From: Vicugna pacos
Taxonomy: Eukaryota; Chordata; Mammalia; Artiodactyla; Camelidae
NCBI RefSeq assembly: GCF_048564905.1
Contig: NC_132998.1
Span: 10,259,984 to 10,323,983, forward strand
Length of the DNA: 64,000 bases
Direction of reading: 5' to 3'
Shown here piece by piece: positions 37,101 through 47,500 of this stretch. Within the stretch, counting starts at the first letter, position 1. Each line of letters begins with the position of its first letter. The translations under genes and the position numbers were made by a program. The notes beneath the pieces were generated by a model, which saw nothing but the letters and a program-made list of their open reading frames with translations, ran no database searches and had not been told where the DNA came from.

Positions 37101-40100
37101 TGTCTTTGTTTCCCTGGTCACAGCTCCTCTGACAACTCCTTGGTGACAGGGCAACAGCTTTGGTACACAGAGTGCAGTGAATGAGGCCCCACCTTCCCAG
37201 GGGTCCTCCGGGGACCCAACCCAGGAGGAGACCATGTTGGGGCCTGAGCTGGCCGGTGGGGAGCATGTTCTTGGTTCATGTTTCAGCTGCTTCTAGGCCC
37301 TCAAGGCACTGAGCCCTCCCTTGCTCCTGTCAAGAGGGATTAGGGTCTCTGTTGGCAAGAGGAGGAGGGCGGATACCAGCAGGAGAGAAGAGGCTGAGGA
37401 GGCACTCCTGGCATGAGGGTGGGGGTGGAGCACAGGAGGCTGTCTGCACTCTGGTCTGCAGCCTCTGCGCTGTGGCAGCCAGTCTACCTGTTTGGCCTCT
37501 CAAGGCTTTGGTTGTATGTGGAAAGAGGTGGAGGGGGCGGACAGGGGGTCTTGAGAGCCTTAAGGAAAGAGTTCTTCCTATGACCACCAAAGATGTAAAG
37601 GAACATGCCTGTTGATGGGGCATTGTTTGAGGAGAAACACTGGGAGGGATACAATTGGTCAGTTGGGGTGGAGTCATCTGGGGAGTGGTCATGTGTCCCA
37701 GGGAAACAGTGACCAGTTCCGGTGGCCCACGGGGCCATTCTAGATGGAGTTAAGGGCTGAGATGAGAGATCATTTCCATCTTTGTGGCTGGCACTTCCGA
37801 TCTCTTGTAGCTTTGGGGTGACTGTTATTGTTTAGGGAGCCTTGGAACATTAGGGTAGTCCAGCATAACCCCCACTTTCTGATTTAGGGAGAGGCTGACA
37901 CATGCATTTATCACCTGCTGGGAGTCAGGCTCCAGGCTAAGCCATTGACACTCCATTTTATCTTCTCACCTGATTTGGGAGATGCAGGTCTTTGTATCCC
38001 TATGTTATTGATGAAGAAACTGAGGCTTAAAGAAATGAAGGTCCCTTGCTTGAGTTTAGTGGCCAGGAATTAATAGGGGTCAGGATTTGAACCCAGGTCT
38101 GTTTGATTCTCTTTGAAACCAAGAGGCATCTGAGGTGCAGATTGAGGGACCACTATCTAGATTCTAGCAATTCAGACTCTAGGGGCTAAACCTCCCATCT
38201 CCTCGGGGCTCCTGACAGCTCGAGTCTAAGGAGGGGAGGAGAGTACTCAAGCAAGGCTGTATCTAGATGGCAAACATCCTGCGACCCTGCTGCTCTAAGT
38301 GCTCTGAGAAGGCTCTGGAGGGCTGTGCCCAGGGGCAGGAGAGTGGACCGGTGAAGATCAGAATTGGGGTGGTTTACACCCTGAGGGGCGAGTGAGTCCT
38401 CTCATGAAGAGGGCAGATTGTGCAGTGACCTAGTCTTCCAGGTGGTCAGCAGTCTGTCTCAGCAGCCTGTCTGAGCTGCTCTGTAGGGTGGGGGGTGGGT
38501 TTTAGAGCCCCACACTAGTGTGTCTCATTCTCCTAGCCGTCTAGCTCAAGGAAGCTTCCCCACCCTGTCCGTAGACAGCACTGCCGCCTCCCCTTCTCCG
38601 GGCTGAGGCAGAGGGAATAGTTGGGCGGGTTTTTCCCAAGGATCAGGGTCTGGATCCTCTGTCTCTTGGCTCTGGAAGCAGAGAACGCTGTGTTTCCTAT
38701 GCCGAGGCCAGTTGGATGGAGTGGGTCAAGGGCAGCTGTGGGGTCCCCCACCCAGTTCTGCAATGTGGAATGGAGAGGGTGGGCTGGGGGCTGCTTGGAC
38801 TGGGTGGAGTGTTGGCTAGTTAATGTGCATGAGACCTCACCCCTCCCGGCTTTGTGGGGAGACACAGAGGAGCAACCCAGGCCGAGCGACGAACACACAG
38901 GACCATAAACAATTCTGACAGCGTGGACCATAATAATGTTCAGTAAATCAGAAGACCATCTGCAGAGGACCCCTTTCTGATGAAAGAAAGCAGTGTGAGA
39001 CAATGAAGACTTGGGCTCAGAGTGTCAAAGAGCACGAAATGTGTAAGGTCCTGGCTGGAGGAAGGAGAGGAGAAAGGTTTAGGTGGTCTCCTGTACAGCT
39101 CTGGCTTTTCTCCTGGGCCCCCCTGGTCCCCTGCCATCAGTTCTCTGGTGAGGAGGGGATGATGGATTTAAGGTGGCAGGGCTGAGAAGGGGGCCGAGTC
39201 CCTCTATGGCCTCTCTGAAGTGGGTGGTGAGGATGCAGCCCCTGCCTCTGCTGAAGACACGGAGGTTTCGGCAGGAGAGCATAATGCCTTTCCTGTTCAG
39301 GCAAGAGTTCTTTGTGGGGTGAGAGGCCAGCATCCAACACTTGCCAGGGAGAAGTGGAGGAGGTCCCCAGGGAGTGAGTTTTCTTCAGGGCTGGAGGGGT
39401 GGGAGGGTAGAAGAAAGTCTTGAGGGGCAGTTTGGCTAATTAAAAAGGGATTAAGGAATCCCAGGTGATGCTGAGGGAGGGGGAAAGGGGATAGGGTTGA
39501 GTCACAGCCCCACTATTACCATGACAACTGATAAATAAATCCTCCCAGACTGGGGGTTGCCGCCCCGTCATGCCCAGGCAGGATCACTGTGGGGCTGAAG
39601 AGCCCCAAGAGCCCATCAGCCATCTCCCCTTCACACCCCTGCTCCAGCTTGAAGGAGCCATGAGGGGCTGGGAGCAGCGAAGCCTGCCTTCTAGCTTCAT
39701 TCTGCCTACTCCCCTTCCTCACATTAAATGAGGGAGCAGAGCTGGTCGTTCTGGGTTCCCTGGCTTCCCTCAGCACCTCCCTGACCCTGCTGCAAACAGC
39801 TCTGTTCAAAGCCAAGTAAAACAAAGACCTTGAGAAACTGTCAGCCCCATCCCAGGCAGCACTGGCTTCTGAGCTCACCCCCTCTCCCCACCGACGTCTG
39901 GAGTTGGCCCCTGACCTCTGCATCCTCCTCATCCCCATTAAGGCACCCTTTCCTCAGCCTGGTCTTCCCTCCTCCTCTGCTCTGTGTTCAGGGCCCCTGG
40001 GTGGACCTTTTCCGGCAGGGTGACTGGGGGGAGTGATGGATGGGCCCCATGTGGGTGTGTGTAGGGCCCCATGTGGGCCCGGCACTCAGCCATCCAGCCC

Positions 40101-42597
40101 GCAGTGCTGCACTCCCCGTCTCCTCACGGCAAAGGGAGGGTCTCCAGCTCAGTAGGCAGGTGGGCACCACGTTGAACAAGGAGCTCAGCTCTCTTGCTTG
40201 TGCTACCTCCTCCTCTTCCCCCGACCCACCTTAGCTCTGTTCTCCCTGGCCTTCCCTGGACACTCAGACCCAGGAAACTGGTTCTCTGGGCTTGGGCGCA
40301 GGATTCCGGGGTGGATGTCAGCCTGCCCCCAACTCCCCCACTCTCCCCCAACAGCTGCTGGAGTACTTGGGCAAGGGAAAGAGCATCGTGGATGTGGGGC
40401 TGGCCCAGGCCCGGCACCCGCTGAGCACCCGGAGCCACTACTTTGAGGTGGAGATCGTGGACCCTGGAGAGAAATGCTATATCGCCTTGGGACTGGCCCG
40501 GAAGGTGGGCGCTAGTGCTGGCTTTTTGCCTGTGGAGCTGCTCAGCTCTGGGAGCTCTTGGGGAGATCAAGGGCTGGGCTGTAGAGAGAGGTCTTAACCT
40601 GAGACAGGACACGGTCGTATGTGTCTGCTGTGTAAGGGTACAGACCGTGAGTGACCTCGGAGCTGAGTGTCGTGACCGCACCATGCACACTGAAGCCTGG
40701 ATGTGGGGTGGGGGCAGCCTGCAGCCCTGGCTGGGAAAGCCACACACCCTTCCCACCTTCTCTGCTTCCCCTGCAAGCTCCAGGGCCTAAAGGAGTGAGG
40801 CTGTGGGGTTGGGAGCAGCCCTCTGGGCTGTAGCTTGTTCCAGGAGATTGAGGGTTCAGGTGCCACTCGCCATCCTCTCTTTGTGTGTGTTACCGTGGAT
40901 TTTCTGTTTTCGTATTGGTACAGGATTATCCCAAGAACAGGCACCCCGGCTGGAGCAGAGGATCTGTGGCTTATCATGCGGGTATGTGAGGGGCTGCCCT
41001 GGGGAAGCCGGGTGGTGGGGATACAGGGGCGCTGGGGCATTTTCCTGACTCCACACAAAGGGCCTCTCCTCCAGCATCTGGCTGCAGAGACTTCCCTCTG
41101 CTGCTGTCTGCTCTCCCCTTCCCAAGCTGCTAGCACTTTCTCCTCATCTGTGTTTTTCCTCCCAGCCCTAAAAGCCAGGGGAGCAGAACAGGGGCGGGGG
41201 AATCTGGGCCCGAACTGGACATTCCAGGCCTCTGAGTTGGCTCCCTCTGCACCCTTCCTGCAGATTCTGCATTTTCTTTTTATGGTCCGCTTGATTTCCT
41301 TTAGGGCTTTCTTTTGAAAGGACAAGCCTGCCAGCTGTGGGTTCCTGGACCCCCCTCTCCTTCCCCTCCTCAGCCCCTTCCCCTCTCTGACTCCCTGCGG
41401 GAGCCTCCCCTTTAGCCCCTTGAGCGGATAGACAGGTGTCTCTTTAATCTAGTGCCCTTGTCCCGCTTCTTTCTCCATCTTTTAAAAATTTTATTTTATT
41501 TATTATTTTTTGGGGGGGAATTATATATTTATTTATTTGTGTGGTGTTACTGGGGATTGACCCTAAGACCTCGTGCATGCTAACTAAGCACATGCTCTAC
41601 CACTGACTATGGCCTCCCCCCACCCCTCCATCTTTGTTTCACCTTGCCTCCTCCCTTCCCCAGAGCCAGAGATGGAGGGGATGCTTCAACCTGGAGCCGG
41701 GGCCGTGCTGGGGGCTGTAGGGCATCAGCCCCTCCTTCAAGTGTGTGTCTTCTCCCCTCCCTCTAACAGATGATGGGAAGATCTTCCATGGCAGTGGTGT
41801 GGGGGACCCCTTTGGGCCACGCTGTTACAAAGGGGACATTATGGGCTGTGGAATCATGTTCCCCCGGGACTACATTCTGGACAGTGAGGGTAAGTGGGGT
41901 GGCTGTGGCCAACCAGTCTGGCCGGGCAGAGGGTGGGGGCAGTGCCACAGGCGCTCCTGTTTCCTGGCTTCCTAGGTGACAGTGATGACAGTTGTGACAC
42001 AGTGATCCTGTCCCCGACTGCCCGAGCTGTCCGGAACGTCCGGAATGTCATGTACCTGCACCAGGAAGGGGAAGAGGAAGAGGAGGAAGAGGAAGAGGAA
42101 GAGGAAGATGATGGGGAAGAGATAGAGCAGGAGCATGAGGGCAAGAAGGTGGTGGTGAGTGGGGTGGGTCTGGGGTTGGACTAAGGGTCCTGGGCGTGGG
42201 CGAGGGCTGGTGTTAGGGTGGAATAGCCAGGGAAGGGGGGAAGGCCTGGTGCTATTGTGGGCACAGGAGTTGGGGAGACTGGTTGGGAGGCTGGTTTCCA
42301 GCCTCAGGATGCCCTCTTGTGGTCACCTCCTGCATCACCCTCTGTCTCTCCAGCGGTGGTGGGAGTTGGGAGTGATGGGGTTGAGGCCAGAGTAGCTCTA
42401 GCATCCTCAAGGGAGAGGCCAGAGCCTGCCCGCCCCACTCTTTCCCCCACCTCCACCCACAGGTTTTCTTCACCCGGAATGGCAAGATCATTGGGAAGAA
42501 GGATGCTGTTGTACCTTCTGGGGGCTTCTTCCCCACCATTGGGATGCTGAGTTGTGGGGAGAAGGTCAAAGTGGATCTACACCCATTGAGTGGCTAG
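29576..42597 (+). CDS. SPRYD3: SPRYD3, SPRY domain-containing protein 3
   Basis: Intracellular protein with two SPRY domains and no settled biochemical role; SPRY domains usually bind peptides. Coding exons: 29576-29598, 31088-31234, 32213-32288, 32744-32868, 33187-33322, 34182-34367, 40355-40504, 40924-40981, 41770-41889, 41976-42154, 42463-42597. All phases agree and the product is 444 aa (human 442). The start MRRTRRPR fits the human N-terminus. SPRY 1 (about 80-230) contains YFEVSIVDSGVRG and YHADDGKLYNG. SPRY 2 (about 240-440) repeats the pattern with YFEVEIVDPGEKC, YHADDGKIFHG and FFTRNGK, evidence of an internal duplication. Exon 10 inserts an acidic tract of 12 Glu in a row within SPRY 2. 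There is no signal peptide or membrane segment. Intron 6 (34368-40354, 6 kb) is the largest and holds no visible gene. Confidence 0.96.
30230..30945 (+). mobile_element. LINE-2 3' end in SPRYD3 intron 1
   Basis: A long, good L2 match: 'CAGAGGTTTCCCATCACACT', 'TAAAATTCAAACTCCTTAAC', 'CCTCTGCCTGGGATGCTCTT', 'AATTCAGATGTCACCTCCTC' and the end 'CAGTAAATGTTTGCTGAATG'. Non-coding. A MIR scrap precedes it at about 30085-30130. Confidence 0.85.
37890..38112 (+). repeat. MIR SINE in SPRYD3 intron 6
   Basis: 'TGATGAAGAAACTGAGGCTT' and 'GGATTTGAACCCAGGTCTG' are diagnostic of MIR. It is the only clear repeat I see in this 6 kb intron; the remainder is unique sequence without exon signals. Confidence 0.78.
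41483..41625 (-). mobile_element. Camelid SINE just upstream of SPRYD3 exon 9
   Basis: Antisense copy with 'TACTGGGGATTGACCCTAAG' and 'GCACATGCTCTACCACTGA'. The flanks CTCCATCTTT (41473-41482 and 41626-41635) are a perfect 10-base target-site duplication. It ends 144 bases before the exon 9 acceptor, so it brings a T-rich tract close to a splice site. Confidence 0.9.
42074..42109 (+). repeat. Coding GAA/GAG tract (12 Glu) in SPRYD3 exon 10
   Basis: Trinucleotide purine run encoding 12 consecutive Glu, followed by DDGEE. The codons alternate GAA and GAG, so length change by slippage is possible but damped by interruptions. Human SPRYD3 has a similar acidic tract. Confidence 0.85.
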
Positions 42598-43754
42598 GGC
42601 CTTCTCCCCTGGACCTGCCCCTTCTCCCTCTACTCGCCGTTTGCAGAACCAGGTACCAGTTCCTTACTTCCCTGAAGATTCAGAGGGTGTGAAGTCACTC
42701 TGCCCCTACCAGATCAGGCCCCTGTCAAGCTCCTCTGTGCCCACATTTCTGACCTGGTGCTGCCCCTGTCGTCAGTCCCTGGGCTCAAGTCCCTGCTTGG
42801 ACAGGAACGGGCCCAAAGAATGGTGTTGCTCTCTTGGTGGGTCCCCCTGGCTTTGTCCAGTGGGCTTCCAAGGCCCCCTCCCCCACTGGCCCATGTGAGG
42901 GGAGAGGAGTGAGTGACTGTTTCAGCTGCTCTGGGGCCTGAGGCTCGGCAGAGGGTGGAGCAGGACAGCTCCTCCCGTTTACCACAGTATTTCTCCTTGA
43001 ATTTTTTGTTCCCTGTCCTCATCGTGCGAACCAGTTGCTGCTGTCATCCCCCCTGGCTGGGCTAGGGGGGCCCCCCTGGGCCTCTCTCTCCTTCCACTGA
43101 CTGCTGTCCCAAGAAGACTACTTGAGGGTCTCTGCTCTTTCCTCAGAGAGCCCACCTCCTCCCTCACTACCTGCTCAGGCACCACAGCCCCGCTGAGAAT
43201 CCGAGTCTCCGGCTCTCCCCAGCCGTACACACGTAGATGGTGCCCATGACATGTTGATGGAGTGGGAGAGGGGCTGTCAGGTGGGGGGGCTGGGGCCCGT
43301 GCTCCTCTCTGCCCTTGCCCTCCTCGGCTTACCCGGGCACCCTTGTCCCTATTTTCCAGGTAGGGCTGTCTCTCCCGCGTGGTGAGGGCAAGACCCCAGA
43401 GCCCTGGGAGAGCCCGGAGGGCTGGCCCCGCACTCCCCTGCCCGCCCCCTGCCCCCGCTTGCTGCCTGTGCCAGTTGCCTGTTTTGCTTCAGTGTTTGAT
43501 TCTAGCACTTAGGTGTGTCCTCCCCCACCAAGCCCTCCGGTCTCCTACCCACTTGACCCCTGACCTCTCCCACACAGTGATTCCTGGGAGGGAGAGGGAG
43601 CAGGAGCTGTTGGCCTTGGTTTGCACAGAGTGGGCAGGGCTTTGGGGGGAGGGGGGAGCTGTTGTGCTGCTGGGGCCTCCCCTTCGGCCCTCCCTTCCGG
43701 CCCTGCACTATGATGTATGAAATGTATGTACAGACCAGAGATGTTTATACAGCC

Positions 43755-43760
43755 AATAAA
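43755..43760 (+). terminator. SPRYD3: SPRYD3 poly(A) signal AATAAA
   Basis: AATAAA 1158 bases past the stop codon, in the context 'CCAATAAAGATGGAG', giving a 3' UTR of about 1.2 kb (42598 to about 43780). Confidence 0.85.
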
Positions 43761-44043
43761 GATGGAGTTTCCATATTTATCAGTACGGCCAGGACAGGAG
43801 AATCCTTTCTAGTGCGTGGGTCTAGGGATAGGCCTGGAGGAGGGGGCAGCTGAGGGAGTTTGATAACCGGGGGGAGCTTCTGGACTAGTGTTAGGTGGGG
43901 GGTGGGGGGCTGTGTATGTTCCATGGACGGGGCTTGAGCCTGGATGCCCCAAGAGGCAAAGTTGTGCCCCTGAGAGACCTGAGGCTTTGACCTTCCTGGG
44001 AACAAGGCATGACTCCAGTGATGACTAAATGTTATAGAAACTC

Positions 44044-44049
44044 TTTATT
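44044..44049 (-). terminator. TNS2: TNS2 poly(A) signal AATAAA
   Basis: AATAAA on the minus strand, 465 bases past the TNS2 stop codon. It faces the SPRYD3 signal on the other strand about 290 bases away, so the two genes end tail to tail. Confidence 0.8.
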
Positions 44050-44513
44050 AGACAAAAATAGACTCTTTTTTCCCCCCTTTTCATGTGATCCCACTCTGAT
44101 CTCTCTGCTCAGAGGGGAGGCAGAGCAGGGAGTGCCTTGCTCCCCACCCCTCTCCCCGCCATGCTGGGACCTGCAGCCGCGTGGAGCTGGCAAGGCCTGT
44201 CTCCCCTCCAGGGCTGATGTTCTTGTGCAGGTGGGGCTGTCCTGATCCCCTCCAGGGCTGCACTGCTGATGCCTCCTCACCCTTCACACACCCATCTCTG
44301 CCATCTGCTCACGTGCAAGGTCATCTCATGGGCCCGTCCACTTGGCTTAGAAGGCTGGGGGCAGGGAAGGAGGGCAGCGTCCCAAGCCGATGTCTGCTCC
44401 CCATTCCTAGGGGAGAGGCCGGCTCCTGGGTCTCCTGGGTCCAGGGAAGTGAGGGCTGTAGGGTGCTGCGAGGGGTGCAGTGTCAACGTGGGCTCGGAGC
44501 TGGTGGCCTTCCT

Positions 44514-47500
44514 TCATTTTCTCTGGCCCAGTAGAACTTTGGTGATGAAGGTGACGATGGCACCTGCAGGCTGGTCTGGGTCAAGCTCTGCGAAGAGGTG
44601 ACACACATTCTCCCAGGGGCTTCCTGGCTTCTTGGCCACGAAACCAAAGATCCTAGGGGTACACAGGCACAGCAGGGAGGGGCTCAGCATCACCCCAGGG
44701 GCTGCAATGCCAGGACTGGGGAGGAAGGAGGCGCCTGGACGCCAAGCTGGGCAGGGGAGACCGCAGTCCCGGGAGACTTACTTGGAGGTGGTCCCATCAG
44801 GGTTGGTCCATCTGCAGAAGGAGGAGAAGAACTGTGAAGGAATGGCCCCGGGAAGTAGCTACTGAAGGAGGAGCTGGGCTGGGGACTGTGGGGCGAAAGG
44901 GCTGGGAGGGAGGGTCACCTCCGGTCCTGAGGGTCAGTGCTGGAGAAGGTGATGCTGTTCACTGGATAATGGCGGCGAAAGAAGAGCCTGTGAGGAGGAG
45001 GGTGGGGAAGGTCACACCCAGAAACGAGGGCCCCCGAGCCCACGCCTAGGGTTCCCAGGGGCCAGGCACACATACTTCCTTTGGTTGTCCGTCAGCGTGA
45101 TGCCCTGGGCTGAGACCTTGAAGTGGACAACGGCAGGTGTCGGGCGTGGGCTGCAGCTCAGAGCTGCGGAGCTGGCCCGTGCCACTGCCTGGGGGCCCGT
45201 CAGTGATTCAGTCTCGACTGAGGTCAGGTAGAGTACGCTGCAGGCTGTGGGGGCGAGGAGGGGGCTTAAAAAGGCAGATTCTGTGACTGCCCCAGTCGGA
45301 GATACTGGATGGAGGCTCAAGAATCCGCATCCTAACAGGTCCCTCCCCATGGAGCACCCCCCCAGTACAGGGCTCCCCAGATGCCTCTGCCAGGGCCCAC
45401 CCACCTCAAGGCCCTTCAGTGCCCTGTGCCTGTGTCAGCAATGCCCTCCTTGGTGCCCAGGGGGAGGGAGGGAGGGAGAGGCCCGTACCGGCGCCCTGAC
45501 GCAGGAGGTCTGCCGCTGTGCTCATGTTGCTGGGCACTGGGGCCTCCGGGGCCGCCTCCAGAGGATCTAAGGGAGATGAGAGTGAGCAGCGGGCAGGGGC
45601 ATTTCCTGGGAGCTGGAGAGCGCCCTCTGCCGTCCCGAGGGAAGGGAGGCAGGCGGGGAGCCAGGCCCTGGAGATTCTGCCTTTGGCTGCAGTGGGTGGG
45701 GAGAGGTGCGTGGGCAGATGATAAGACACCCACCTTTGCTGGGAATGCGCAGGCAGCAGGGCAGGGACAGCGGGGAGATGGAGTGCTGGGAGACCAGGGC
45801 CGAGAGGCTGCCTGCAGGGGAGAGGCAAGAGGATAACTGAGGCGCCCACAGATACCCCTAGTCTACTCCTCCCTCCTGACACCCCTTGGCCTCCCTGAAC
45901 CAACCCGACGCAGTCTTCCCAGCCCCTGCTTCTCACCAAAGTAGGGCTCGCTTGGGCAGCCCTTGATCTTCACCCCCTTGGGCCCAGTCTCAATGAGAAA
46001 ATGGCGGACCAGCTGTTCCAAGGGATCCCCTGAGGGAGAAAGGCTTTATCAGATTCCAGGTTCTGCTTCTCCCCTGCTGGGATTCTTCCCAGAGCAGGAA
46101 AGGTCACTTCCTGCCTCTCCCCACTAAGAAGTGACCCCACCTTGTCTTGCCTCTGGGACCCCTCCCACCTCCTCCCTTTCTCCCTCAGGTTCGGCCATTC
46201 TGTACCTTTCCAGGGCTGGGCGCTGGGTGGGGGTGTAGCCACCTTGAGAGCCAGTCCATAGGCTCCTTGGAATGAATGACTGTCCCTGATCAGGAAAGCC
46301 CCAGGGTCCTTGTCCTTCAGCAGGGCGATGGCTGGGGGAGGCGGGAGAAGTTTTCACAGCGGCTGACTGAGCCCCAGGTAGCCCCTCCACTCTGCTACCC
46401 AAACTCCCCAGGCCTCTGGCCCTAACAGAGGTGGTGCCAGCACCTGGGATGCTGCTGGGGGGTTAACAGCGCATTGACAGCATTAGACCTTGGGCCAGAA
46501 GCCCAGAATCAGCTGCTAGAGAGAGGCTCAGCCCAGAGTGGACCCGCTGAAGACAGGGAAGGATGGACTCCAAAGCTGAGACAGAGCCCTGGAGGGCATG
46601 CAGGGGCAGGCTGGCTTCTCACCTTGGTCACGGGACAGGTGTGGTTTGTACCAGAACTTGGACGTATCCTGGACAAACTTGACGTTGCTCTGGCTCTCTT
46701 GCATAGGGGGCTCTAGGACAGTGAGGGACTGAGCTTGGCCCTGGGGCTCCCCGGTTTCCAGGCCATGCCCCTCCCTGTGAGATAGGGTTCTCCTGAAGTG
46801 GCCCCACCCCCTGAAGGCCTTTATACCTGGGGGTTGGGGGGCATTATCCAGGAGCAGAGGTGCAAAGGTGACATGGTGACTGGTGCCTCTGGCTGGTGGT
46901 GATGCCTGCTCTGGGCCCCAGGGTCCTGGCTGTTGCCCAGGCCCCAACAGGTGGCGTTTCTCGGGAAGTGGGGGCTGGGTGGGGCCATTGATGTCATAAG
47001 ATGCAGCCAGTGGGAAGGCAGGTGTAGGTGAGCTCTGAGGTGGCTCTGGGCTGGCCACAAGCCAGGGCATCTGGGTAGGCACTGGAGTGAGTGGGGACCC
47101 ATCCGGGCTGTCTGGGGGGTCTCGAAGTCCCTGCCAAGGGGCATGGCGGAGGCCGGGCAGTGTGGTGGGCACAGAGCCCCTTGGACTGGCACTGTCCGAG
47201 TGGCACCCTGGGCTTTTCTCTTGAGGCCAGTCGTTAGGTGAGCTGGGTGGGGAGGCTGGCAAGAAGGGGCCAGGGGCTGGAGGCTCAGGCCCACTTCTTG
47301 CCGGCAGCTCTGGAGCCTTTTCAGTGCCTCCCTGGGAAACAGATGGCATGGCCTCACCAGGACTCAGTCTCTGAGTGGGCGCCAAGGTCGGGGACTGGGT
47401 GTCCTGCCGTCGGGTGCTGTAGGGTGGGAGGGAGGGTGGTTAGTAGGGACACAGGGCCCTGGGTGAGCTGCCCCCCACCCCCAGCCTTCAGTGTCTGCTC

